NCBI RefSeq assembly: GCF_007859275.1
Contig: NZ_VOHC01000011.1
Location: 432,487 to 496,486, forward strand
DNA length: 64,000 nucleotides
From: Planomicrobium sp. CPCC 101079
GTDB taxonomy: Bacteria > Bacillota > Bacilli > Bacillales_A > Planococcaceae
Reading direction: 5' to 3'
Notes under the pieces: model-generated
What the model saw: the letters and a program-made list of their open reading frames with translations, nothing else
The model's database searches: none
Told to the model about the DNA's origin: nothing
Program-made: the position numbers and the translations under genes
Shown here: one piece after another, positions 44,248 through 53,060 of the stretch
Layout of the letters: every line of letters starts with the position of its first letter
Numbering within the stretch: position 1 is the stretch's first letter

Positions 44248-45165
44248 TTATGGCACTTGGTTTCCGGCCGCGCGGTAAATCTCATACCATTCTTTGCGAG
44301 ACAATTCTATGTCCGACGCTTTGGCTATATGGGTCAACCGCTCAGGGGTCATAGTCCCGACAATGGCTTGGATGTTTGCCGGATGGCGCAAAATCCAAGC
44401 AATGGCGATTGCCGATTTGGTAACACAGTATCTATCAGCGATTTCTTGAAGTTTCGCATTGATTTCAGGCATTTCTTCATTATCGACAAAAAAGCCTTCA
44501 AAATTGCCGTAGCGAAGCGGCGACCATGCCTGGACGGTCATATCGTTCAAGCGGCTATAGTCGAGTATGCTGCCGTCCCGGTTCAAGCTGTTTTCTTCGC
44601 GTGTATTCACTTGGATGCCGGCGTCGATCATGCCGGTATGCATAACACTAAATTGCAGCTGATTGATGACCAAGTCCTGTTCCACGTATTTTTTCAGCAA
44701 TTCGATTTGCATCGGGTTGTGGTTGCTGACACCGAAATAGCGGACTTTCCCGCTTTCCTGCAGCCGGCTGAAAGCTTCTGCCACTTCTTCCGGTTCGACA
44801 AGCGCATCTGGCCGGTGAAGCAGAAGGCTGTCCAAATAATCGGTTTTCAGCCGCTTCAGGCTTTCATCCACTGTTTTCAAAATATGCTCTTTTGAAAAAT
44901 CGTAAAAGCCATCACGGATGCCGACTTTTGACTGAATAACGATCTCTTCACGGACATTCGGGTTCATATTGATCGCTTCAGCAAAAACCTCTTCTGATTT
45001 CCCTTCAGCGTAAATATCCGCGTGATCGAAAAAGTCCACTCCAAGATCTCTTGCATTGCCTATGACAGCTCTCGCTTCTTCAACAGTCTGCCTGCCTATG
45101 TTTCCACAGCCAAGCGCGATATTGGAAACGGTCAAATCGCTAGTCCCGAGCTTCAACTTCTTCAC
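44248..45165 (-). CDS. Aldo/keto reductase (YdhF/Tas-like)
   Basis: 305 residues. The catalytic tetrad is intact: Asp and Tyr in FFDHADIYAEGKSEE, Lys in IQSKVGIR, His in LLLHRPDAL. Cofactor-binding GTMTPERLTHIAKASDI lies near the C-terminus. I start at GTG 45165 (MKKLKLGTSDLTVSNIALG), with AGGGGTG upstream; the longer frame is not conserved in style. It belongs to a different AKR branch from the protein at 9325-10206. Confidence 0.9.
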   Translation of the reverse strand: MKKLKLGTSDLTVSNIALGCGNIGRQTVEEARAVIGNARDLGVDFFDHADIYAEGKSEEVFAEAINMNPNVREEIVIQSKVGIRDGFYDFSKEHILKTVDESLKRLKTDYLDSLLLHRPDALVEPEEVAEAFSRLQESGKVRYFGVSNHNPMQIELLKKYVEQDLVINQLQFSVMHTGMIDAGIQVNTREENSLNRDGSILDYSRLNDMTVQAWSPLRYGNFEGFFVDNEEMPEINAKLQEIADRYCVTKSAIAIAWILRHPANIQAIVGTMTPERLTHIAKASDIELSRKEWYEIYRAAGNQVP

Positions 45166-45354
45166 TTGATCACCCCTGTTGTTTATTAAATTCAGTTTAC
45201 CACTAAATATTTTTATAAAACCTTGCAAGGCGTGCAGTAAAACCTGAACTCTTTTGCTAGTTTACGGATAAAAACCTTAATATTCCACTTATATACTTGC
45301 GCATCTGGATGTCCAATGATAAAGTAAGCCATATTGTGATTGTAATTTTATATT

Positions 45355-45512
45355 TTCTTATCAAGAGAGACGGAGGGATTGGCCCGGTGATGTCTCAGCA
45401 ACCAGCCTGCTTAAGGTAAGGTGCTAATTCCAATAGGGGGTCTCCTCTTTGAAGATAAGAAGAATGCACCGGCATCTCGGGGTCCTCTTCTTTTAGAGGG
45501 CCCTTTTTTATG
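45355..45512 (+). promoter_or_regulatory. SAM-I riboswitch (S-box) with terminator
   Basis: P1 strands TTCTTATC (45355-45362) and GATAAGAA (45464-45471) enclose the S-box core. Conserved pieces are AGAGACGGAGGGATTGGCCC, GATGTCTCAGCAACC and GGTGCTAATTCC. After it comes the terminator GGGGTCCTC/GAGGGCCC (about 45479-45505) with a T6 tract. High SAM stabilises the aptamer and terminates transcription, so the methionine-synthesis gene behind it is switched off when SAM is plentiful. Confidence 0.96.
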
Positions 45513-45544
45513 CATATACATAAAACCGAAAGAAGGAATGACAA

Positions 45545-46663
45545 GTGACAAAGCCCCTTACAGAAGAAAAAACGTTGAAATCCCCTTTCAAAGCAGATCA
45601 TGTTGGGAGTTTTTTGCGGCCAGAACGGTTGAAACAGGCGCGGCTGCAAAAAGAAAATGGAGAAATCACTGCCGGCCAATTAAAGAAGATTGAAGACGAG
45701 GAAATTATCCGATTGGTTGAAGCACAAAAACGCGCCGGACTCCAGTCGGTAACCGACGGAGAATTTCGGCGGAAATGGTGGCATTTCGATTTTCTTGCAG
45801 GTTTTGATGGAGTCGAGTTTGTTGAAGGGGGCAATGGCCTTCAGTTTAACGGCATCCAGACAAAAGCGCACGGCATCAAAGTGACAGGAAAAATTCGCTT
45901 TACCAGCCATTACATGATAGAACACTTCGAATTTTTACATAGCGTCGCAGGCGATGCACTAGCCAAATTCACCATTCCAAGTCCGAACATGCTTTTTCAC
46001 AGAGCCGATTTTGAAGACGGAATCTATGAAACGGATGAAGAACTTGTTGAGGATTTAGTAGCCGCTTACCAAGGAGTCATTCAAGCGTTTTATGATGCCG
46101 GTTGCCGCTACCTGCAGATTGACGACACTTCCTGGGCCAGTTTCTTTTCGGAAAAAGGGAGGGAATCGATCCGCTCCAAAGGGAAAGATCTTGATAAAAT
46201 CGCCATTTTATGCGCTCGCGCAATAAATGAATCTATTGCTAATAAGCCCGAGGACCTGCTTGTGACGATGCATATTTGCCGCGGCAACTTCAAATCGACC
46301 CATATGTCGAGCGGCGGTTACGGCGCGCTGTCTGAAATTATTTTTGGCGGCCTGGATGTGGATGGCCTTTTTCTGGAATTTGATGACGAACGGTCCGGCG
46401 GCTTTGAGCCGCTCCGATTCGTGAACCGGCCAGACCTTTTTGTCGTACTCGGCTTGATCACTTCTAAATTTGGTGAACTTGAAGATACGGATCGCGTCAA
46501 GGCGCGCATTGCAGAAGCCGCAACGTACATACCACTTGAACAACTTTGTTTAAGCCCGCAATGCGGTTTCGCCTCCACTGAGGAAGGCAATCTTTTAACA
46601 GAAGAACAGCAATGGGAAAAAGTAAGGCATGTGGTGGAAATTGCACAAGAAGTATGGGAATGA
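45545..46663 (+). CDS. MetE-like cobalamin-independent methyltransferase (YxjG/YxjH type)
   Basis: 372 residues, matching only the C-terminal catalytic half of MetE. Motifs: ADHVGSFLRPERL, VTDGEFRRKWWHFDF, LQIDDTSWA, HICRGNF and LCLSPQCGFAS, which hold the zinc ligands (His, Cys and Cys) and the Glu. Short MetE-like proteins of this kind, such as YxjG/YxjH, are S-box controlled in Bacillus subtilis and act in methionine recycling from homocysteine with an unsettled methyl donor. Start at GTG 45545 after AAGGA. Direct control by the SAM-I riboswitch upstream. Confidence 0.92.
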   Translation: MTKPLTEEKTLKSPFKADHVGSFLRPERLKQARLQKENGEITAGQLKKIEDEEIIRLVEAQKRAGLQSVTDGEFRRKWWHFDFLAGFDGVEFVEGGNGLQFNGIQTKAHGIKVTGKIRFTSHYMIEHFEFLHSVAGDALAKFTIPSPNMLFHRADFEDGIYETDEELVEDLVAAYQGVIQAFYDAGCRYLQIDDTSWASFFSEKGRESIRSKGKDLDKIAILCARAINESIANKPEDLLVTMHICRGNFKSTHMSSGGYGALSEIIFGGLDVDGLFLEFDDERSGGFEPLRFVNRPDLFVVLGLITSKFGELEDTDRVKARIAEAATYIPLEQLCLSPQCGFASTEEGNLLTEEQQWEKVRHVVEIAQEVWE

Positions 46664-46686
46664 ATTCCAGTATAATCGATAACTAA

Positions 46687-46732
46687 CAAAAAGCGGCTGC
46701 AACTGGTTTTATCAGTTGCAGCCGCTTTTTAT
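46687..46732. terminator. Bidirectional terminator
   Basis: AAAAAGCGGCTGCAACT (46688-46704) pairs with AGTTGCAGCCGCTTTTT (46714-46730). It is shared by the MetE-like gene (+) and the BASS transporter (-). Confidence 0.93.
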
Positions 46733-46749
46733 ATTATTATATGTGCTTT

Positions 46750-47739
46750 TTAATATTTCCCGGAAGCTGGGACTGCTTTCGGTTTTTTGAGGCTAGGTTC
46801 ATCTGCTCCTTCATTAACCGGTTTTTTCGACCAGATAGTCGCAAGGATCGGACCGCTGATATTGTGCCAAATTGCTCCCCAAACACTTGGAAGTGCCGCC
46901 AACGGGCTGAAATGAGCAGTTGCCAGTGCAACACCGAGCCCGGAGTTTTGCATGCCGACTTCAATTGCAATTGCGCGTCGGTCGTTTTCTTTAAGCCCAA
47001 GCATAACGGCTGTAAAATAGCCAAGCAATAAGCCGAATCCATTATGAAGGAAAACAGCTACAAAGACGATAAATCCTGCGCTGACTACGTTTTCACCATT
47101 TGCAGCCGTAACAGCAGATACGATGATCAAAATAGCAAGAACTGAAATCAATGGAACAATTGAAATGCCCTTCTCCACAGTTTTCGGGAAAAACTTTCCG
47201 ATAAGGAAACCTAATGTAATTGGAAGGATAATCACTTGAATAATGGATGTGAACATCGCAACCGGATCAACCGGCATCCATTGCCCAGCCAGCAAAAGCA
47301 GCAGGAGCGGCGTTACGACCGGCGCAAGCAAAGTTGAAAGCGAAGTCATTGCAACCGACAAGGCCACATTGCCTTTCGCCAGATAGACCATTACATTGGA
47401 AGCGGTGCCTCCTGGCACACACCCTAAAAGGATAAGCCCCGCTGCGAGTTCAGCTGGAAGCTGCAGTATATATGCCAACGCAAAAGCAACAAGCGGCATA
47501 ACCACGAACTGGGCGCAGACACCGGCAAATACCGGCAGTGGCTTGGAAGCAACTATTTTAAAATCGACCGGTTTTAATGTCAGGCCCATCCCAAACATAA
47601 CAACGCCCAGTAATATGGTTATATAGCTGCCGAATCCTAAAAACGGTTCCGGAACCAAATACGCGATGATTGCTATTCCGACAACAAAAAACGCAAAATA
47701 TCTTCCTGCAAACGAGCTTAATGATTCAATAAATTTCAT
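46750..47739 (-). CDS. Bile acid:sodium symporter (BASS) family transporter
   Basis: 329 residues with nine to ten membrane segments. Family stretches are GMGLTLKPVDF, LLGCVPGGTASNVMVYLAKGNVALS and EVGMQNSGLGVALA, which include the residues of the two crossed Na+-binding helices. Bacterial BASS members carry organic acids such as pantoate, pyruvate or keto acids. The start overlaps the stop of the GlcD-like oxidase (ATGA). The pair therefore probably imports and oxidises the same 2-hydroxy acid, an inference from context. Confidence 0.9.
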   Translation of the reverse strand: MKFIESLSSFAGRYFAFFVVGIAIIAYLVPEPFLGFGSYITILLGVVMFGMGLTLKPVDFKIVASKPLPVFAGVCAQFVVMPLVAFALAYILQLPAELAAGLILLGCVPGGTASNVMVYLAKGNVALSVAMTSLSTLLAPVVTPLLLLLLAGQWMPVDPVAMFTSIIQVIILPITLGFLIGKFFPKTVEKGISIVPLISVLAILIIVSAVTAANGENVVSAGFIVFVAVFLHNGFGLLLGYFTAVMLGLKENDRRAIAIEVGMQNSGLGVALATAHFSPLAALPSVWGAIWHNISGPILATIWSKKPVNEGADEPSLKKPKAVPASGKY

Positions 47740-49139
47740 AATAAGGCCCCTTTCTTGTCCGATGCTACAATTTTTCCAGGATTCAACAAGTTAGCTGGAT
47801 CGAGTGCTCGTTTTATTTTTTCCATGACAATGAGAGCGTCGCCATGTTCTTGCTGTTGGTATTTTTGTTTTCCGAAACCAACGCCATGTTCGCCTGTACA
47901 AGTGCCGCCGCGCTGTAATGCATACAGAACAATTTGCTCATTCAATTTGTTTGCTTTTGCTAATTCTTCTGCATCATCCATATCAAGCATCAACAGCACA
48001 TGAAAATTGCCATCTCCAACATGGCCAACAAGCCCCCCTGTCAAACCTAGTTCTTCAACTTGTTGCCTTGCGTGGGAAACTGCGCCGGCTAGTTCGGAGA
48101 TCGGTAAACAAACATCTGTTACCATCATTTTTTTGCCCGGGTTTCCATGAATATAAGCATAGGCCAAGTTATGCCGGGCTTCCCACAAGGCATTTCGGCT
48201 TGCATTGTCTGTTTCAAATTGGATTGCCTCACAATTATGGCTGCCAACCAATTCTTCTGTAAATTCCACGTCTTGTTTTAGACCGGCTTCGTTGCCGTGA
48301 AATTCGAGGAACAAAGTCGGCTTTTCCAGGTAACTGGTTTCACTAAACCGATTTACTTGCCGGACGGACGGCTCATCAACAAGTTCTACTCGGGCAATTG
48401 GAATGCCTGCCTGCAGTATGGAAACGACCGCCTCAACGGCATCTTGAATCGTCGGGAACGAAGCACGGGCAGCAGCCACATGCTCCGGTATCCCATAAAC
48501 TCGGAGCGTCAGTTCGGTGAAGCATCCAAGCGTTCCTTCAGATCCTGTAAAGAGGCCATTCAAATGGAAACCGGATGATGATTTTGCTGCAAGGTTTCCA
48601 GTATGGATGACCATGCCATCCGCAAGCACCACTTCCAAATCACGGACTTGGTCTCTCATCACTCCGTATTTGACAGAGGTCGTGCCGCTGGCGTTTGTGG
48701 CCACCATTCCTCCGAGCGTTGCGTCTGCTCCCGGATCTACCGAGAAAAACAGCCCGTACTTTTTTAATTCTTTATTTAGCTGGCTTCTGGTTACGCCAGG
48801 CTGGACTTTTACTAGAAAGTCGTTTTCCTTTACTTCCAACACTTTGTTCATTAAAGAAAAATCAATGGTAATGCCGCCTTCTGTCGGAATGATATGGCCC
48901 TCTAAACTCGAGCCAAGGCCGAATGGGATTACTGGCACTAGATACTGCGAAGATATTTTCATGATTTTGCTGACATCTGCCGTCGCTATCGGGAACACGA
49001 CAATATCGGGCATTTGAGGCGCATGGTAGGATTCATCCTTACTATGCAGCTGTCGTACAGTTTCGTTGACCGTCACTTGTTCTTCTGTCAATTCCCTTTT
49101 CAAAATTTCGACGAGCTCATAAGTTGTATGGTGTGGCAT
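47736..49139 (-). CDS. FAD-linked 2-hydroxy-acid dehydrogenase (GlcD/D-lactate dehydrogenase type)
   Basis: 467 residues. FAD-binding type 4 domain: VIPFGLGSSLEGHIIP, VDPGADATLGGMVATNASGT and GLFTGSEGTLGCFTELTLRV. The C-terminal FAD-oxidase domain has VGHVGDGNFHVLLMLD and ends GGTCTGEHGVGFGKQ. It oxidises D-lactate, glycolate or a related acid and passes electrons to the membrane chain. It is the first gene of a two-gene operon with a BASS transporter. A palindrome in the promoter spacer suggests local repression. Confidence 0.93.
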   Translation of the reverse strand: MPHHTTYELVEILKRELTEEQVTVNETVRQLHSKDESYHAPQMPDIVVFPIATADVSKIMKISSQYLVPVIPFGLGSSLEGHIIPTEGGITIDFSLMNKVLEVKENDFLVKVQPGVTRSQLNKELKKYGLFFSVDPGADATLGGMVATNASGTTSVKYGVMRDQVRDLEVVLADGMVIHTGNLAAKSSSGFHLNGLFTGSEGTLGCFTELTLRVYGIPEHVAAARASFPTIQDAVEAVVSILQAGIPIARVELVDEPSVRQVNRFSETSYLEKPTLFLEFHGNEAGLKQDVEFTEELVGSHNCEAIQFETDNASRNALWEARHNLAYAYIHGNPGKKMMVTDVCLPISELAGAVSHARQQVEELGLTGGLVGHVGDGNFHVLLMLDMDDAEELAKANKLNEQIVLYALQRGGTCTGEHGVGFGKQKYQQQEHGDALIVMEKIKRALDPANLLNPGKIVASDKKGALL

Positions 49140-49212
49140 GTGTGTCTCTCCTCAGCTAATAATAAAAATAAAATATTGGAATAGTAAAACTTTTGAAAGT
49201 ATAATAGGTTTC

Positions 49213-49240
49213 ATTATACAGAATTGTTTGAACAATTCAA
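49213..49240 (-). promoter_or_regulatory. Promoter with palindromic operator of the oxidase-BASS operon
   Basis: On the minus strand TTGAAT (49240-49235), 16-nt spacer, TATAAT (49218-49213). The spacer region holds GAATTGTT-TG-AACAATTC (49221-49238), an 8-bp-arm inverted repeat similar to GntR/FadR-type operators. The regulator gene is not in the window. The rest of 49250-49556 is AT-rich with no gene seen. Confidence 0.55.
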
Positions 49241-49556
49241 TCGTTATTTAAGAAAATATTCTTCTTAGGAAAAGCATCTCAACGAGAATTTTTTATAATA
49301 GGGTTCTTTATGTTTTGTTAACTGATACATCTCTATAAATATGCATAAAAAATAGAAAAAGCTTATAAAAAACCTGTTGATTTAATTATAAAATTCAGAT
49401 AAAGTAAAAACATTAGTTTTTATATTAATTATCTCTTGTGGATTTTCGTATCTATTCCTCAGGGATAAATTGCGATTAAGTTCGTTGGATCTATAGCTGT
49501 CCGCGCATTACTGCTCTTGAGCCATTTACTTAAAATACAAAAAGAAGGAGTACCTT

Positions 49557-49757
49557 ATGAACTTCGAAAACAGAAGAAAAATTCAAATGGATTATCGGGA
49601 AAAGAAGCAAGAACTTGAAGAAAATCGAAAAGATACACTAGAAGCAGTGGTTATTATGGGTCTCCTGGTTCTCCTAGTGTTATTATGCAACCTTAATTTT
49701 TTGTCCTTCCCATTCGACCCTGTTGTTTCCATCGAAAAAGCGAAATTGAATATATAA
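49557..49757 (+). CDS. Small single-pass membrane protein
   Basis: 66 residues. The charged, probably helical N-terminal half (RRKIQMDYREKKQELEENRKD) precedes one transmembrane segment (AVVIMGLLVLLVLLCNLNFL) and a short tail. AAGGAG lies about 7 nt before ATG 49557 and a strong terminator follows. Family not recognised. Confidence 0.68.
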   Translation: MNFENRRKIQMDYREKKQELEENRKDTLEAVVIMGLLVLLVLLCNLNFLSFPFDPVVSIEKAKLNI

Positions 49758-49760
49758 CGA

Positions 49761-49800
49761 AAAAAGCAGAAAGGATAGCTATCCTTTCTGCTTTTTATTA
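49761..49800. terminator. Bidirectional terminator
   Basis: AAAAAGCAGAAAGGATA (49761-49777) pairs with TATCCTTTCTGCTTTTT (49780-49796). It is shared with the M3 peptidase gene on the minus strand. Confidence 0.92.
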
Positions 49801-51588
49801 TTCTGCTTTCTGCTCACTAAGCCGCAAAAACTCTTTGATTGCATCTTTTAATGGCTCCAGGGCTGTTTGCCAAAAGTACAGTTCAGTCAAGTCTTGGTTT
49901 AAATAAGTTTCCCCTAATTGCTCAACTGTCATCCGTCCTGAATTGCGCAACAAGTCATCATAGCGCTCCATAAAGCCGCTTCCTAATTCATTTTTTATGG
50001 CATATATGCCGCTGCTGAACAAATAGCCGATCGTATAGGGAATGTTATAAAAAGCTTTTTCAGTAACGTAAATATGCGGAACGTAAAGCCACCGGTAAAC
50101 TTCTTGTTCTTCTACCAATCCATGGTATAGCTCATTTTCAGATTGAATCAGCAACTCTTTAATCTCTTGAGCGGCAAGCAGCCCTTTTTTTCGTTGTTCA
50201 TAGAAGGACCTTTCAAACTGATACATATTCGGAATCGTTGAAACACAAAGCATGCCACTTGAAATTTTCATTTCCAGCAGCGCCAACTTTTCTTCTTTTG
50301 AACCAGCTTGCTCAATGGCAGCATCAAGCACTAAGTTTTCCATGAAGATGGAGGCCGTTTCTTCGATGCTTGTTCCTTTCTCCTGAATAAAAGCCGGCTC
50401 ATGGTGCAGAATTTCATTGTGGTAAGCATGTCCCAGTACGTGTGCCAGCGTGACCACATCAAAGTAATTTTCCCGGTAGGTCAAAAATATCCTGCTTTCT
50501 TTCGCTAATGGCAAAGATGCGCAAAATGCCCCCTCGGCTTTCCCGGAACGGTTTTCTGATTCAATCCAATTGGAGTGAAAAGCCTTTTCAGCAAAGAGGC
50601 CTAACTTCTCGCTTAAGTTATGGAACTGCGTTTCAATGATTGACACCGCTTCAGCATATGGAAATTTCTTGGCCGTTTCAAAGCAAGGGACTTCCAGATC
50701 AAACCACTTCAAGCCATCAAGTTGAAGCAGCTCCTTTTTTCTTTTTAAATAAGCTCTGAAAAGCGGTTTGCATTCCTCTAATGCCTTGAGCATTGAGTGG
50801 ATGCTTTTTTCTTTTATACGATTTTGGTCGAGCGCTTCTTTCAACATGTTCTCCCATCCGCGCTGCTTGTACAAGTCCAACCGGTAGCCCGCAATGCGGT
50901 TTAGGAGCACTGCAAATGTTTCTGCATCCGCGTCGCAGACTTCGGTAATCGCTTTTGCCGCTAGTTCCCGCTTGTGGCGGTCTTTATCGTATAACGCTTG
51001 GTTTAAAGCACTTCCAATAGAAAGCTCTCTTATCTTCCCTTTTTGCATGAGGGGAACCTTTAATTGATTGAAAAGTTGATTGTGAAGTTGTTCCCACCCG
51101 TCAAATCCATTGACAGCTAGTGCATTGATGATTTGTTCTATTTCGAGCGGCAGCCGGTCTTTTACATTTCTCCTTCGTTCCTCCAAAGAAAATGCAATCG
51201 CTTCGACGCCATTCTGTCCCAGTAGGTCTTGCCACTGCTCTTCACTAAGGTTTGCCAACATTTGGTTCAAGAGCGCATGAAAGGATTTCATGGCTGCCTT
51301 TATGGTACTGACTTGATCCAGTAATTGAATAGCGCTCATATCTGCTGTGTTTTGCGCATAAATGCAGACACTGAAGTCTTCGATCTCCAGCCACATATTC
51401 ATCACTTGTTCTATATCCGTTAAAGTGCCTGCCAACTTTTGCATATCTTTTGCATCCGATTCTAATACTGCTGTCAGACGGCTTATTTCCGAAGTTAAAG
51501 CGTGCATTATATTCTTCAGCGATTCTGAAGTACTGCCGCCTTCATACAAGGAATTCAAATCCCAATTCCGGCTAATCGACTGCTTCAA
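49798..51588 (-). CDS. M3-family oligoendopeptidase with altered HExxH
   Basis: 596 residues, the usual PepF-type length, with a long helical N-terminal region and a C-terminal M3 catalytic region. The zinc motif reads AHVLGHAYH: H383 and H387 are kept, but the catalytic Glu is Val384 (codon GTA, 50439-50437, one base from GAA). The third ligand stretch (SIEETASIFMENLV) is normal. As written the enzyme should be inactive or nearly so; either a base error or real decay. Start at TTG 51588, with AGGAGG 8 nt upstream. The protein normally trims short peptides in the cytoplasm. Confidence 0.88.
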   Translation of the reverse strand: MKQSISRNWDLNSLYEGGSTSESLKNIMHALTSEISRLTAVLESDAKDMQKLAGTLTDIEQVMNMWLEIEDFSVCIYAQNTADMSAIQLLDQVSTIKAAMKSFHALLNQMLANLSEEQWQDLLGQNGVEAIAFSLEERRRNVKDRLPLEIEQIINALAVNGFDGWEQLHNQLFNQLKVPLMQKGKIRELSIGSALNQALYDKDRHKRELAAKAITEVCDADAETFAVLLNRIAGYRLDLYKQRGWENMLKEALDQNRIKEKSIHSMLKALEECKPLFRAYLKRKKELLQLDGLKWFDLEVPCFETAKKFPYAEAVSIIETQFHNLSEKLGLFAEKAFHSNWIESENRSGKAEGAFCASLPLAKESRIFLTYRENYFDVVTLAHVLGHAYHNEILHHEPAFIQEKGTSIEETASIFMENLVLDAAIEQAGSKEEKLALLEMKISSGMLCVSTIPNMYQFERSFYEQRKKGLLAAQEIKELLIQSENELYHGLVEEQEVYRWLYVPHIYVTEKAFYNIPYTIGYLFSSGIYAIKNELGSGFMERYDDLLRNSGRMTVEQLGETYLNQDLTELYFWQTALEPLKDAIKEFLRLSEQKAE

Positions 51589-51714
51589 TTCTTTCGCCTC
51601 CTGGAAGAACTTTTCCTTTTATTATAACTGAAAATGAGTGCATAAATACCATGTTTTCAGAAAATTGAGAAAAATTCCGCTCCTTTTTTCTATTATTTCC
51701 GTAATCGCCCGCTT

Positions 51715-52965
51715 TCATACAGTCTTTGTCAACAGCGCCTTTTGATCTTTTTGTTTTTTTACAAATAATCCTGTATAGATGAACGCCGTTCCAACCATAA
51801 GCAAGATTCCCATATAGACAGACATCATCGCCGGCGCTAAATATGCGCCGATTATGATTGAGGCCCGTGCGATTAAATCCGCTCCGCTGAATGACAGACT
51901 GGAAAAGGCAGAATATGATCCACGCTTGTCCTCTGGCATCATATTCGCCTGCTCAGCATTGCGTACAGGCGAGTAAACGAGTTCTCCGATAGTCGCGATA
52001 ACACCGAAAACGATCAACATATGCAATGTACTTGCTGAAGTCATGAAGGCATACCCAAATGTATATAGGATCAAGCCGCCTAAGAGAACAGTCTGTTTGC
52101 TGAATCGGTTTGTAAAGCTGTTGATCCAGAATGTTAAGCAGACAACCAGAAGCATATTTAGGATGTTGAGTAAACTTAGCATCCTGACTCCGTTAATTTC
52201 GACGCCTCCAGCCATTACCGGAGTAAACGTTTCTGCCAGCCGGACCCCAATATAGCTGTTCAATGAAAATTCTCCTGCAAAGATAAATACCGAACCCGCT
52301 ACAACTTTAACGAACGGTGCATCCTGAAATGCCACTTTATAATTTTGGAGAAGGTCATAAAAGACATTCTGGTGCTGTTTTTCTAAACGCTGAATTTGTT
52401 CATCCCTTAACCATATTTTATAAGCTGCCGGCAGCAAGGCACTCGTGATGGACAATAACAAAAATAATTCAACTTTATGACTGACATACATCAAGCCACC
52501 CAATGCCGTACCGATTGCCATGGATAAGTTAACCATCCAGTAATCGATCGCATACACCGCTTTGCGGTTTTCCGGTGTTGTCGAATCGATGATAATGGCA
52601 TGCAGTGCCGGCCTGCCCAAGCTGCTTGTAATGGTGAAAGCCGTATAAGCTGCAGCAAACAGCCATATCAATTTCTTTTCCGGCAATAAGCTGATCGTCA
52701 TGAATAAAAACATTAATGCATTCAAAGAAGAAGTAATCAGCAATACCTTTATTCTCTGAAAACGGTCAGAAATATATCCACCGATTAAATTGACGATAAA
52801 ACTGACAATAACAGTCCCTGCCAAAAACACTCCCGCCCATACTTTGCCTAATTCCTGTGCAAAAAATAAAGCCATGAATGGCATAACTGCCATGGAAACC
52901 GCACGGTTAAAAAATGATGTTATGAGGCGGACCCGGATGTTTTGAGGGTATTCTTTCCATTTCAT
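51715..52965 (-). CDS. MFS transporter
   Basis: 416 residues with twelve membrane segments. The MFS loop 2-3 motif is seen as GGYISDRFQRIKVLL, and a central cytoplasmic loop follows helix 6 (RDEQIQRLEKQHQNV). It resembles Bacillus multidrug or sugar-efflux MFS proteins. It is divergent from an SgrR-type regulator with 95 bp between starts. In enterobacteria SgrR controls the sugar-efflux MFS protein SetA, so a similar pairing is suggested by analogy only. AGGAGG precedes ATG 52965. Confidence 0.88.
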   Translation of the reverse strand: MKWKEYPQNIRVRLITSFFNRAVSMAVMPFMALFFAQELGKVWAGVFLAGTVIVSFIVNLIGGYISDRFQRIKVLLITSSLNALMFLFMTISLLPEKKLIWLFAAAYTAFTITSSLGRPALHAIIIDSTTPENRKAVYAIDYWMVNLSMAIGTALGGLMYVSHKVELFLLLSITSALLPAAYKIWLRDEQIQRLEKQHQNVFYDLLQNYKVAFQDAPFVKVVAGSVFIFAGEFSLNSYIGVRLAETFTPVMAGGVEINGVRMLSLLNILNMLLVVCLTFWINSFTNRFSKQTVLLGGLILYTFGYAFMTSASTLHMLIVFGVIATIGELVYSPVRNAEQANMMPEDKRGSYSAFSSLSFSGADLIARASIIIGAYLAPAMMSVYMGILLMVGTAFIYTGLFVKKQKDQKALLTKTV

Positions 52966-53019
52966 TTTGCATCTCCTCCCTGTAATATGTATATTAAACT
53001 AGACTCATAAAACAAAAAA

Positions 53020-53044
53020 TAGACACCTTATAAAGATGTGTCTA
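53020..53044. promoter_or_regulatory. Inverted repeat between MFS and SgrR-type genes
   Basis: TAGACAC (53020-53026) and GTGTCTA (53038-53044) form a 7-bp inverted repeat with an 11-nt centre. It lies 17-41 nt before the regulator start and inside the shared divergent region. It could be an operator or a short leader hairpin, since TTTT follows it. Confidence 0.5.
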
Positions 53045-53060
53045 CTTTTAGGAGGCATCA

